A DNA stretch of 64,000 bases from assembly GCA_947494715.1 (NCBI GenBank), contig CANLWG010000001.1, positions 372,001 through 436,000 of the forward strand, written 5' to 3'. This DNA is from an uncultured Flavobacteriaceae bacterium. Lineage in GTDB: Bacteria; Bacteroidota; Bacteroidia; Flavobacteriales; Flavobacteriaceae. The notes under the pieces are model-generated. The model saw only the letters and a program-made list of their open reading frames with translations. It was not told where the DNA came from and made no database searches. Position 1 is the first letter of the stretch; every line of letters begins with the position of its first letter. Positions 55,158-63,983 of this stretch are shown here, one piece after another. The translations under genes and the position numbers were made by a program.

Positions 55158-58100
55158 TTGAGAAAAATAACCTTCCTTTTTGCTTTTCTATTCCTTGCTA
55201 TGGGTATTAATGCCCAACAAGAGGCGGCCATCTGGTATTTTGGACGGAACGCGGGCCTAGATTTTAGGAGTGGTGTTCCCGTGGCCCTTACGGATGGGGA
55301 AGTGGATACCGAAGAGGGTTGTGCCACTATCTCCGATTTCAATGGTAACCTATTGTTCTATACGGACGGAAGTACCGTTTGGGACCGTAACCACAACCCC
55401 ATGCCCAATGGTACCGGATTAAGAGGACATTCTTCGAGCACGCAGTCCGGCATCATAGTCCCCTCGCCAGGAAACCCGGACATTTATTATGTATTTACCG
55501 CGCGCTACCAGGTACAAGGTGGCATCTATTATTCCGTGGTGGATATGACATTGAATTCGGGGCTTGGTGATATTACGGTCAAGAACGTGGTATTGGAAGA
55601 CCCGGCGACCGAAAAATTAACGGCCGTGGAACATGCCAATGGAAGGGATGTCTGGGTTATTGCGCATGATTGGGGCAATAACGCGTTCTTGGCGTATTTG
55701 GTGACCCCAACTGGGGTCAACACCACCCCGGTCAGAAGTAACGTAGGTTTTAATCTCAACTACCTAACGGTCGGGGATGATGTATATAAGGCTAGGGGAG
55801 CCATAAAAGCCTCCGCGGATGGGAGTAAATTGGCCGTATGCCATTCCTACGTGGGTGTTGAACTCTTGGATTTTAATACAGCTACTGGGCAGGTAAGCAA
55901 TCCATTTGTTTTAATGCAAGATCCAGATCGGGATTTCTACTCAGCGGAGTTTTCCCCATCCGGGGATATACTTTATATCTCGGTAATACGGGAAGATTTG
56001 TATCAATTCGACTTAAGGACTACGGATATTTTAGGCTCTATGGTTACCATAACCTCTCCGCACTATACCTCAGGTGGATTACAGTTGGCCATTGATGGAA
56101 AGATTTATATGGCCCATTATGGAGACCTTAGTGTAATCCATAACCCTGATATTGCCGGATTAGGTTGTAACTTTGAATTCCAGACCATAGATTTGGGAGG
56201 CAGAAGAGGTGATTTAGGACTCCCACCTTTTGTGACTTCTTTTTTTAACATTGGTTTTACTTTTTCCAATACCTGTCTAGGTGACCTCACCGATTTTCAA
56301 ATCAATAGTTCAGACCCTATTGTATCCATATTATGGGACTTTGGGGATGGAAATACCTCGAATACCGAGGATCCGGCGTATACCTTCGCCGCCCCGGGCA
56401 CCTATACGGTAAGCGTCACGGTAACTACGGCCGCCGAGACCAAAACGGAGTCCAAGGAAGTGACGATCTTTGCGGTCCCTGTGGCTAACCCGGCGGCGGA
56501 CTTCGAGGTCTGTAGCCCGGACCCGGCCTACGGCTTCGACCTGTCCACCAAGGATGTTGAAGTCCTGGGCGCCCAGTCCGCCACGGACTTTACCGTGGCC
56601 TACTACCCGAGCCTGGCGGATGCCCAGGGCGGGACGAACGCCTTGCCGACGATGTATGTGAATACCGATCCTATAGAAACGGTCTTCGCCCGGGTCTCGA
56701 ACAACGGCAATACCGCTTGTTACGATATAATAAGTTTCGACCTAACGGTAAAACAGGCCCCGGTACTGCATCCGGTAACGGACTGGACGGTCTGCGATAC
56801 GGACACGGACGGGCTTTTTGCCTTCGACCTCTCTACCAGGGATGGGGAGGTGCTCAACGGGCAGGACCCGGCCGATTTCACGGTAAGCTACCATACCACC
56901 CAGGCAGACGCCGATAACGCTATAAACCCCATCGGCCCGAACTATACGAACACCGCCACACCGGAGACCCTATATTTCCGGATAGCGAACAGCACCTATC
57001 CCGAATGTTACGAAACCGGAAGTTTCAGTATTGAAGTCATCGACCAGGTGGTGGCCCATAGGCCCCAAGATCTGGATTATTGCGACGGCGAGGCCGTTTT
57101 CGACCTGACGGCAGCGCAGGCGGAGATCATCGGTAGCCAGAATCCGGCCGGGCTTGTCCTGAGCTACCACGAAAGCCAGGCGGATGCCGATACCGGGAGC
57201 GATCCGCTCAATGCCGCGGACTATCTGTCCGCCGCCTACCAAAATACCATTTATGTCCGGGTAGCGAATGTTTCCGATGCCAACTGCTATGACACCACTT
57301 CCTTCCAATTGAACATCTTCGATACACCTATCCCGCCCGATATATCGGATTGGCAGGTCTGCGACGACGATAACGATGGCCGCCATACCTTTGAGCTTAC
57401 CGAAAAGGCCAACGAGATATTGGACGGTACCACGGGCACCTCCGTTTCCTTCTACCTGTCCCAGGACGATGCCGACAACGCGATCAATGCCCTAGGGGGG
57501 GGCTATCGGAACACGGCCAATCCGCAGACCGTTTACTTTAGGATGGAGAATACGAACCACCCGGACTGTTACGGAACCGGGTCGTTCCAATTACAGGTCT
57601 TCGACACCCCAACGGCCCATGTCCCGGAGCCCCTTATCGCTTGCGCTACCGATGGTACAGGGATACGTATCCTTGACCTTTCCGTCAAGGACGCCGAGGT
57701 ACTGGATGGACAGGATGCGGACAGTTTTACGGTCCTGTACTTTGCCACACAAACCGATGCGGACAATGGCCAAGACCCAATAACAAAAACGGCCTATACC
57801 AATTCATCGGCCCGGGAGACCCTCTATGCCCGTATCCAGAACAACGAAAACGAAGACTGCTACGATACCGCCAGCTTTGAGCTCATCATCAACCCATGGC
57901 CGCAGGCCCAATTGGAAGATACCTATGTCATCTGTCCGGACAGCCCGGAGCTGAACCTGGACGGGGGCGATTTCGAGAGCTGGTCCTGGCGCGACGAAAA
58001 CGGGACGGAGATCGGTACAGACCGTACGCTCGATATCACGGAACTGGGCAACTATTCGCTTACGGTCGCCCGGACCCAAAACGGGGTCACCTGTGAAGGA

Positions 58101-58595
58101 ACGGTTTCGTTCGAGGTAATCTCCTCGGGGGCCCCGGACGATTTTACTACGGAGATTGTCGGTTTTGGGGACCGTATCGCTATAGAAGTGACGGCCACGG
58201 GGGTAGGGGAGTTCGAATACTCGGTGGACGGGGAGAACTATCAGGACAGCGACCGCTTGGAGGTCTTTCCCGGGGAATATACCGTTTATGTGCGGGACAG
58301 GTTCCTGTGCCGTACCCTGGAGAAGGAGATCGTCGCCCTGGGCTACCAAAAGTTCTTCACCCCCAACGGGGACGGTTCCCATGAACATTGGAACGTGATC
58401 GGGGCGGAAGCTTATCCGGGCTCCACGATCCGTATTTACGACCGTTACGGAAAGCTTATGGCACAGGTGCTCCCGGACGGCCCCGGATGGGACGGTACCT
58501 TTCGGGGCGTTGCCATGCCCTCCTCGGACTACTGGTTCCGCTACGAGCTCCAAGGAGGAAGGGCCTTTACCGGGCATTTTACTTTAAAACGGTAA
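55158..58595 (+). CDS. Large surface protein: beta-propeller-like, PKD, five Ig-like repeats, type B type IX sorting domain
   Basis: The 1145-residue protein starts at TTG 55158, which opens a signal peptide (KITFLFAFLFLAMGINAQ). An N-terminal ~365-residue beta-propeller-like region is followed by a PKD domain (about 376-440; ILWDFGDGNTSNTEDP). Five repeats of ~95 residues come next (about 440-925; each with C-D/FDLS, a Q-A-D-A block and TxYFRxxN...CY). Then follow an Ig-like domain and the gliding-motility-associated C-terminal (type B) sorting domain (about 1050-1145; YQKFFTPNGDG, IRIYDRYGKL, GWDGTFRGVAMPSSDYWFRY). It would be exported by the type IX system and attached to the surface. GC content rises sharply from about base 56390. 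Confidence 0.85.
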   Translation: MRKITFLFAFLFLAMGINAQQEAAIWYFGRNAGLDFRSGVPVALTDGEVDTEEGCATISDFNGNLLFYTDGSTVWDRNHNPMPNGTGLRGHSSSTQSGIIVPSPGNPDIYYVFTARYQVQGGIYYSVVDMTLNSGLGDITVKNVVLEDPATEKLTAVEHANGRDVWVIAHDWGNNAFLAYLVTPTGVNTTPVRSNVGFNLNYLTVGDDVYKARGAIKASADGSKLAVCHSYVGVELLDFNTATGQVSNPFVLMQDPDRDFYSAEFSPSGDILYISVIREDLYQFDLRTTDILGSMVTITSPHYTSGGLQLAIDGKIYMAHYGDLSVIHNPDIAGLGCNFEFQTIDLGGRRGDLGLPPFVTSFFNIGFTFSNTCLGDLTDFQINSSDPIVSILWDFGDGNTSNTEDPAYTFAAPGTYTVSVTVTTAAETKTESKEVTIFAVPVANPAADFEVCSPDPAYGFDLSTKDVEVLGAQSATDFTVAYYPSLADAQGGTNALPTMYVNTDPIETVFARVSNNGNTACYDIISFDLTVKQAPVLHPVTDWTVCDTDTDGLFAFDLSTRDGEVLNGQDPADFTVSYHTTQADADNAINPIGPNYTNTATPETLYFRIANSTYPECYETGSFSIEVIDQVVAHRPQDLDYCDGEAVFDLTAAQAEIIGSQNPAGLVLSYHESQADADTGSDPLNAADYLSAAYQNTIYVRVANVSDANCYDTTSFQLNIFDTPIPPDISDWQVCDDDNDGRHTFELTEKANEILDGTTGTSVSFYLSQDDADNAINALGGGYRNTANPQTVYFRMENTNHPDCYGTGSFQLQVFDTPTAHVPEPLIACATDGTGIRILDLSVKDAEVLDGQDADSFTVLYFATQTDADNGQDPITKTAYTNSSARETLYARIQNNENEDCYDTASFELIINPWPQAQLEDTYVICPDSPELNLDGGDFESWSWRDENGTEIGTDRTLDITELGNYSLTVARTQNGVTCEGTVSFEVISSGAPDDFTTEIVGFGDRIAIEVTATGVGEFEYSVDGENYQDSDRLEVFPGEYTVYVRDRFLCRTLEKEIVALGYQKFFTPNGDGSHEHWNVIGAEAYPGSTIRIYDRYGKLMAQVLPDGPGWDGTFRGVAMPSSDYWFRYELQGGRAFTGHFTLKR

Positions 58596-58669
58596 TCAGG
58601 GGATATTTTTGTTCCCATTTACACAACACTTCAAGGATAAAATCGTTATAATTTGTAAGAAACCTACTT

Positions 58670-59389
58670 ATGCGAATATATTCTGTATTACTATCCCTCA
58701 TGGTATTGGTATGTTCTTGTGCCTCGCTCAAGGATATAAACCCTTCTGGGCAGCATGCCCCATCACTTGGAGCCATTGGAAACCAAAGCCAATCGTTATT
58801 ACATACCAGTTTTCAACGAATAGGGCATCCGTCCTTGGAACATCCCATTGCCGTTTCGGTACGGGAAGTTCCCTTTACCAAGTCCAGCTTTAAGAAATAC
58901 ACGATTTTTAAGAAGAATTCAGGTTCAGTACCCGAAATACAATTCACAGATTCCCTAGGAACTAAAGCTAACTACCTATGCTTGGAAATAATGGATAAGA
59001 TTGCTTTACGTAATGCTTTGAACAGTAAGGAAAACGGTAATGTGTTAAGCTATTTGGAGAAAGATGATGCATATCGTTTGGTACATAAGGTTGCCCTACT
59101 GCCTAATTTGGAAGAATATCGTCTCTTGATACAATCAGACCGGCTTTTTTTGAAAACTGACAGAAATGGTATTTTGACCTTGACAGCGAGGAATAGAAAC
59201 TTAGACAAAGAAATAAACCTTTCCCGAATGGAGATTTTTGACTATACAAGTCTGGGATTTTGCTGGGGAGAGACTCAATATGGGAAAAAACAAATAGAGG
59301 CCTTGGTCGGTGATGGTGACTCCTGCCCGAAGAATACGGAACGCAAGGCCTATAAACTAGATGAGACCAAATCCTATTTAAAGTTATGA
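58670..59389 (+). CDS. Lipoprotein of unknown family at the head of the second secretion operon
   Basis: The 239-residue lipoprotein has the signal SLMVLVCSC-AS. The mature part has no recognised domain; segments are HPIAVSVREVPFTKSSFKKY, LLPNLEEYRLLIQSDRLFLK and TSLGFCWGETQYGKK, suggesting a small alpha/beta protein. Its stop overlaps the next lipoprotein's ATG (ATGA), so it is coupled to the type II-like operon. It could be an outer-membrane accessory (pilotin-like) factor; that is only a suggestion from position. Confidence 0.6.
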   Translation: MRIYSVLLSLMVLVCSCASLKDINPSGQHAPSLGAIGNQSQSLLHTSFQRIGHPSLEHPIAVSVREVPFTKSSFKKYTIFKKNSGSVPEIQFTDSLGTKANYLCLEIMDKIALRNALNSKENGNVLSYLEKDDAYRLVHKVALLPNLEEYRLLIQSDRLFLKTDRNGILTLTARNRNLDKEINLSRMEIFDYTSLGFCWGETQYGKKQIEALVGDGDSCPKNTERKAYKLDETKSYLKL

Positions 59390-60090
59390 GATTACTATTT
59401 ACGATAACACTGCTTGCCCTTTTCCTTGTTTTTCTGGCATCGTGCGAGGATATCCTGGAGGTACCGGATATTTCCGATCAGCGCGTGGAATTGGTGGCCC
59501 CCTTGAATAATACCGTGGTGAACCAGAATACGGTCAGCTTAACTTGGAATGGCCTTGCCGAGGTGGATGCCTATCGCATACAGGTTGCCATGCCAAATTT
59601 TGATAACGCGGCCCAAATTGTATTGGATAGCCTTTTTGTGCGGGATACATTAGGTCATATAGATACAAGGCTGGAACAACTTTTACTCTCCAATGGAGGG
59701 TATGAATGGCGGATACAAGGATTGAACAGTGGTTTTGAGACCCCCTTTTCAGCTGCAAATTTTTCTGTCAACGGCGATGAAAATATAGATTTGACACCAC
59801 CAAATGTTCCTTCATTGACTTCACCTTCAGACGGCGCGACCTTGGATGATGCCGAGGTAAACTTTGCTTGGACACGGCAAGATGTTTCCGGAACTGCCGA
59901 ACGGGACAGTATTTTCATTTTTAAGGATGAGGCCCTTCAAGTATTGGAGACAAAAGGGCTGGGTGCCAATAAGACCTATGCGACCAATCTGTCCGATGAC
60001 ACCTACTATTGGTTTGTAAAGGCTTTTGATGGCGCCGGTAATGAAAGTAGTGCCTCGGAGGTTTTTGAGTTGACCCTTAATTTACCCTAA
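59386..60090 (+). CDS. Lipoprotein with fibronectin type III/Ig-like domains
   Basis: The 234-residue lipoprotein (LFLVFLASC-ED) has two beta-sandwich domains (about 35-125 with VSLTWNGLAEVDAYRIQVA and YEWRIQGLNSG; about 138-232 with VNFAWTRQDVSGTAERDSI and TYYWFVKAFDGAGNESSAS), both of FN3 style. It lies between an unknown lipoprotein and a GspC/PilP-like gene with overlaps or 2-bp gaps. It is therefore likely a structural part of the secretion apparatus at the inner face of the outer membrane. Role inferred from operon context. Confidence 0.65.
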   Translation: MRLLFTITLLALFLVFLASCEDILEVPDISDQRVELVAPLNNTVVNQNTVSLTWNGLAEVDAYRIQVAMPNFDNAAQIVLDSLFVRDTLGHIDTRLEQLLLSNGGYEWRIQGLNSGFETPFSAANFSVNGDENIDLTPPNVPSLTSPSDGATLDDAEVNFAWTRQDVSGTAERDSIFIFKDEALQVLETKGLGANKTYATNLSDDTYYWFVKAFDGAGNESSASEVFELTLNLP

Positions 60091-60092
60091 AG

Positions 60093-60560
60093 ATGAAAAA
60101 GAACCAAAAAACATATTTGTTGTTGACGGTGGTCCTGGCCATTTGGGGCATCCTTGGATTTAAAATTGTAAAAACGGCCAATCCGGCTTCGGACCAAAAC
60201 ATACAATCCGTTATTTCAGAAAAATTCGAGCCTACCGAGTTCAAGGAAAGGGACACCTTTAGCATCGTAGCTAATTATCGGGATCCTTTTTTGGGTACGC
60301 TTCCTAAATCGAAAAAACCAAAAAAGCCAAAAAGAGCAACTCAAAAAAAAGATACCCTTCCCCAAAGGGAAATTCTATATACCGGATTCATAGCGGAAAG
60401 CGCTTCAGGCAATGAAATTTTCTTTTTGACCATTGACGGTCACCAACAATTGATGGCAAAAAACGAAGTATTCCGAAAAGTAAAGTTGTTGTCCGGTGAT
60501 TCTGTAAAGGTCAAGGTACAGTTTGATGGGAAAACAAAAACCATACCCTTGACCCAATGA
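60093..60560 (+). CDS. GspC/PilP-like secretion-system linker protein
   Basis: The 155-residue protein has one N-terminal TM helix (about 7-26; YLLLTVVLAIWGILGFKIV), a linker with ANYRDPFLGT, a Lys/Pro-rich stretch (about 72-90) and a small beta domain (about 95-155; LYTGFIAESASGNEIFFLTI, MAKNEVFRKVKLLSGDSVKV). This matches the homology-region domain of GspC/PilP, which links the inner-membrane platform to the secretin. The stop overlaps the next ATG by 4 bp. Confidence 0.65.
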   Translation: MKKNQKTYLLLTVVLAIWGILGFKIVKTANPASDQNIQSVISEKFEPTEFKERDTFSIVANYRDPFLGTLPKSKKPKKPKRATQKKDTLPQREILYTGFIAESASGNEIFFLTIDGHQQLMAKNEVFRKVKLLSGDSVKVKVQFDGKTKTIPLTQ

Positions 60561-61825
60561 AACCTCCTGCAAAGATAAAGGCCGGGGCGTTGCAATTCGT
60601 ACTGTTCATCGGAGCCATCATAGCGATACTCCTTTTTTCCTTTGTACTGATTTCCTATACGCACAGCCTTTTCGGGAAAAAGACCGATCTCACCGTAGAC
60701 ATCATCCAGAAAGCGGAATATGGGTTACAATACGCCTACCAAAGAAATATGAGGGTAGGGGAGCTCTTCCAAATACCATCCAATGGAGATACAGGTATTG
60801 CAATTACTGTAAAAAAAGAATATTGGGGCATTTTTGAAAAATATACTTCCTTGGCGGAACAGGGAAAACTATCTTTTTCGAAACTCGCCCTTTGTGGAAA
60901 TCGATATGCGGAAGGCCCACCGGCCCTATACCTTAGGGATAAACAACGACCCTTGATTATTGCCGGGAATTCCAAAATTACCGGGGATGCCTACTTACCG
61001 CAACAGGGTATCCGAATGGGGAATATTTCCGGGAATTCATATCACCATAGTCGGTTGGTCCATGGTCGGAAGAGGCATAGCAAGACCACCATGCCCAAGC
61101 TGGCGGAAGAAACGATCGGGGAAATCAATAGGTTGTTGAATGCGAATCAGGGCGAGGGGTCTACTGTTCCATTGCGTTCCCGTATGGAGTTAAAAAACTC
61201 CTTTACTTCCCCCACGATGCACATTAATGATTATACCATTGAACTGGAAGGTGTTTCATTATCTGGTAATATTAGGATTATGGCTTCCCATAAAATTGTT
61301 GTTCATCCCACCGCAATACTAAGGGATGTGGTGCTCATCGCCCCAGAAATTAGTATCAAAGATGGGGTCAGGGGTTATTTTCAGGCCATTGCCAGTAAAA
61401 AAATCCACGTGGGAAAGCACTGTGAACTAGCCTATCCGTCCGCACTTGTGGTAAAGGAAAAGAGAAACAATACCACCGTCCAAAATAGGAACCAGGATGC
61501 CAACCTCTTTGTCGATGACCATACCGTTGTAAACGGAATGGTTCTGTATCTCGATGAATCCGAGGAACGTACCTATGCCCCCCAGATAAAAATTTCCGGA
61601 AATGCCTTGGTACGAGGGCAGTTGTATTGTACCGAAAACTTGGAGCTTCCGGGGACGATTATAGGCAGTGTAACCACAGATGCCTTTATCGCGTTGGCAA
61701 ATGGAAGCATCTATCAGAATCATTTGTACAATGGCCATATTGATAGTACAGGACTGCCCATGGCGTATGTAGGTTTACCCATGGAAGGTGCCGAGGACAA
61801 GAAAACGATGAAATGGCTGTATTGA
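60557..61825 (+). CDS. Membrane-anchored beta-helix protein in the GspK position
   Basis: The 422-residue protein has a basic N terminus and one hydrophobic helix (about 11-33; LQFVLFIGAIIAILLFSFVL). An alpha/beta segment follows, then bactofilin/polymer-forming-like turns (about 125-165 and 240-390; KITGDAYLP, SLSGNIRIMASHKIVV, GNALVRGQLYCTENLELPG). It lacks a clear +5 Glu class III signal. It sits between the C/P-like gene and two pseudopilins, the place of GspK or other minor pilin genes. Function unknown; possibly a scaffold or tip protein of the pseudopilus. Confidence 0.6.
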   Translation: MKPPAKIKAGALQFVLFIGAIIAILLFSFVLISYTHSLFGKKTDLTVDIIQKAEYGLQYAYQRNMRVGELFQIPSNGDTGIAITVKKEYWGIFEKYTSLAEQGKLSFSKLALCGNRYAEGPPALYLRDKQRPLIIAGNSKITGDAYLPQQGIRMGNISGNSYHHSRLVHGRKRHSKTTMPKLAEETIGEINRLLNANQGEGSTVPLRSRMELKNSFTSPTMHINDYTIELEGVSLSGNIRIMASHKIVVHPTAILRDVVLIAPEISIKDGVRGYFQAIASKKIHVGKHCELAYPSALVVKEKRNNTTVQNRNQDANLFVDDHTVVNGMVLYLDESEERTYAPQIKISGNALVRGQLYCTENLELPGTIIGSVTTDAFIALANGSIYQNHLYNGHIDSTGLPMAYVGLPMEGAEDKKTMKWLY

Positions 61826-62148
61826 AACGGATAAAGGCATCGACCTTAATGGAAACCTTGGTTGCCACGGTCCTGATAGTGGTCATTTTTATGATCAGCA
61901 GTATGCTGTTGAACAATATGTTTTCCAACTCCCTTAAGGGAAGGGACGATCAAATGGAAGAACAATTGAATCAATTGGTCTATGAATACGGTCATGGAAA
62001 TCTAGGATTGCCATATTACGAAGAAATGGGAGACTGGGTGTTTTCGGTAACAACACTAAACCAGAACGGAACGGAAACGGTACGGTTCGAAGCGACCAAT
62101 CAACTGTCCCAAAAGACGATGGGCAAATCAATTGTACATGCGGACTAG
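61813..62148 (+). CDS. Minor pseudopilin (GspI/GspH-like)
   Basis: The 111-residue protein has a class III signal: MAVLKRIKAS followed by the helix TLMETLVATVLIVVIFMISS with Glu at about +4/+5. A short globular part follows (YEEMGDWVFSVTTLNQNGTE). It overlaps the upstream gene by 13 bp and the next by 11 bp. A minor subunit of the pseudopilus, processed by the prepilin peptidase encoded on the other arm. Confidence 0.8.
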   Translation: MAVLKRIKASTLMETLVATVLIVVIFMISSMLLNNMFSNSLKGRDDQMEEQLNQLVYEYGHGNLGLPYYEEMGDWVFSVTTLNQNGTETVRFEATNQLSQKTMGKSIVHAD

Positions 62149-62608
62149 ATTACAGAAAATACAGGCCTTTACGCTAAGCGAGATGATCGTGGTATTGCTG
62201 ATTACGACCTTGGTGGTGGGTATGGCCTTTTCCGTACTTCATCTGGTGCAGAATCAAATGAAAGGGATAGGGGAGAATTATGAACGAAATACAGAATTTG
62301 ATCTACTTCGCCAATCCCTATGGATCGATTTCAATCGGTATGATAGGGTCTACTATAACGGAAAGAGCGGGGAATTACGGTTTGTTAATGAAATGGGAAG
62401 CCAGGCCTATCACTTCGAAGAAGGTTTTATAACCAAGGATATCGATACGTTCCGACTTCAATGGGAAACGCAACGGTTTCTTTTTGAAAGCAGGGAAAGC
62501 CAATTCGGGGAAATCGATGCCATCCATTTTCAAACGACCAAGGCCTTCGGGAACAGGACACTTTTTGTGTACAAGAACAATTCCGCCACAACATACATGA
62601 ACCAATAA
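62138..62608 (+). CDS. Minor pseudopilin (GspJ-like)
   Basis: The start is set at ATG 62138 (a TTG at 62132 is also open), giving a 156-residue protein. The class III signal is RLQKIQA before FTLSEMIVVLLITTLVVGMA with Glu +5. The ~120-residue globular domain carries segments RQSLWIDFNRYDRVYYNG, the size expected of GspJ. It overlaps the preceding pseudopilin gene and is followed by GspF 2 bp downstream. Confidence 0.8.
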   Translation: MRTRLQKIQAFTLSEMIVVLLITTLVVGMAFSVLHLVQNQMKGIGENYERNTEFDLLRQSLWIDFNRYDRVYYNGKSGELRFVNEMGSQAYHFEEGFITKDIDTFRLQWETQRFLFESRESQFGEIDAIHFQTTKAFGNRTLFVYKNNSATTYMNQ

Positions 62609-62610
62609 CC

Positions 62611-63744
62611 ATGGGTTTTAAACTAGAACAGAACATAAAGGCACCCAAACGGACTTCGGATAGCGATTGGCTTTCCAGTACGCTCAAAAAAGAGGTTACC
62701 TTTTTTGGAAAAACCTTTGGCAATAAGAAAAAGGAAGATTTTTATACCGAGATAGCCGTTTTGCTTAGGGCGGGAATCACTTTGAAGGATGCTCTGGCCC
62801 TGATACAGGAAAACCAGAAAAAGGAAAAAATGAAATCTTTTTATACCGAAATCGTGGATGCGTTGATCTCCGGTAAAAGTTTTTATGAGATATTAAGGGA
62901 AAAGAAGGCATTTTCCGAGTATGAGTACTATTCCATTAAAATAGGTGAGGAAACCGGAACCTTACCAAGAATAGCGGAAGAATTGGGCAAGTTCTTTGCC
63001 CGAAAAAATGAACAGAGAAGGGGATTGATAAACGCTTTGACCTACCCGATCATCATCTTGATTACCGCCGTACTGGTCGTTATTTTTATGCTCCGGATGG
63101 TAGTACCGATGTTCGAGGATATTTTTAGGCAGAACAATGTAGATCTTCCCGCCATGACCAAAATGGTGGTAAGTGCGTCCAATTTTATCAGGGATTTTGG
63201 ATGGCTCGTGCTTTTGATTGTAATGACCCTGATTGTGTTGAGAAAAACATTTTCAAACAAGGTTTGGTTTAAGAGGCGAAAGGACTTTCTGCTGTTGAAA
63301 TTGCCCTATGTGGGGAACTTTATCGCTTCAGTCTACCTGGCCCAGTTTACCCAGGCGGTCGCCTTATTGACGGCTTCCAAGGTTCCTGTTTTGAACAGCA
63401 TCGGGCTGGTAAAAAAAATGATCGATTTCTATCCCTTGAACGAAGCCTTGACCCATGTGGAGATGAATGTACTTTTGGGCCGAAGCCTAAACGAAAGTAT
63501 GTCCGGTACCCGGATTTTTGACAATAAAATGGTCTCCCTCGTCAAGGTGGCGGAAGAGACCAACCAGACCGAATATATTTTTGAACGCCTTAATCAGCAG
63601 TATGCCATTGAGGTACAACAAAAATCCAAGTTGCTATCCACCTTGATGGAGCCTTTGATTATTGTTATCGTCGGGATTTTTGTGGGGGTAATCCTGGTTT
63701 CCATGTACCTGCCTATGTTCAAGTTGAGCAGTGTAGTAGGCTAG
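62611..63744 (+). CDS. gspF: Type II-like secretion inner-membrane platform protein (GspF/PilC family)
   Basis: The 377-residue protein has two T2SSF domains (about 40-160 and 245-365) and three TM helices (about 143-165, 195-215, 345-370). Family motifs are FYTEIAVLLRAGITLKDAL, IGEETGTLPRIAEELGKFF, and in the second half AQFTQAVALLTASKVPVLNS and VKVAEETNQTEYIFERLNQQ. It is the platform on which the ATPase acts. It is the last gene seen in the plus-strand operon; 256 bp of non-coding, repeat-rich DNA follow to the window end. Confidence 0.93.
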   Translation: MGFKLEQNIKAPKRTSDSDWLSSTLKKEVTFFGKTFGNKKKEDFYTEIAVLLRAGITLKDALALIQENQKKEKMKSFYTEIVDALISGKSFYEILREKKAFSEYEYYSIKIGEETGTLPRIAEELGKFFARKNEQRRGLINALTYPIIILITAVLVVIFMLRMVVPMFEDIFRQNNVDLPAMTKMVVSASNFIRDFGWLVLLIVMTLIVLRKTFSNKVWFKRRKDFLLLKLPYVGNFIASVYLAQFTQAVALLTASKVPVLNSIGLVKKMIDFYPLNEALTHVEMNVLLGRSLNESMSGTRIFDNKMVSLVKVAEETNQTEYIFERLNQQYAIEVQQKSKLLSTLMEPLIIVIVGIFVGVILVSMYLPMFKLSSVVG

Positions 63745-63887
63745 GGGAGACGACCGTAGTATAACCATGAGGCTAAAGTCCTGATTGACGTTGTTATTCA
63801 GGAATACGGTGTTCTTTTGAGTTTAGTATGTTCTCTTGTTTTAATCTAAAGAATTCCTCAACGCTCTGCGTCGGGGTTTCCAATTTA

Positions 63888-63983
63888 CCTCTCCTTGGGA
63901 GAGGTCGGAACTGCAAAAAACAGTTCCGGGTGAGGCAAAATACAGAATTCCGGTTTTTGGCCTAAAGGCCAAAATGAAACCGG
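63888..63983 (+). repeat. Cluster of three inverted repeats (REP/MITE-like)
   Basis: Three hairpins follow each other: CCTCTCC-TTG-GGAGAGG (63888-63904), CGGAACTG-CAAAAAA-CAGTTCCG (63906-63928), and a nested one with inner TTTTGGCC-TAAA-GGCCAAAA (63955-63974) inside outer CCGGTTT/AAACCGG (63950-63983). The dense symmetry with no reading frame suits a repeated extragenic palindromic element. Confidence 0.65.

Noticed and set aside
57804-58577. Long 257-codon frame on the minus strand
   Set aside because: It is antisense to the GC-rich repeats and sorting domain of the type IX-sorted protein; high GC leaves few stops. No domain pattern is seen.
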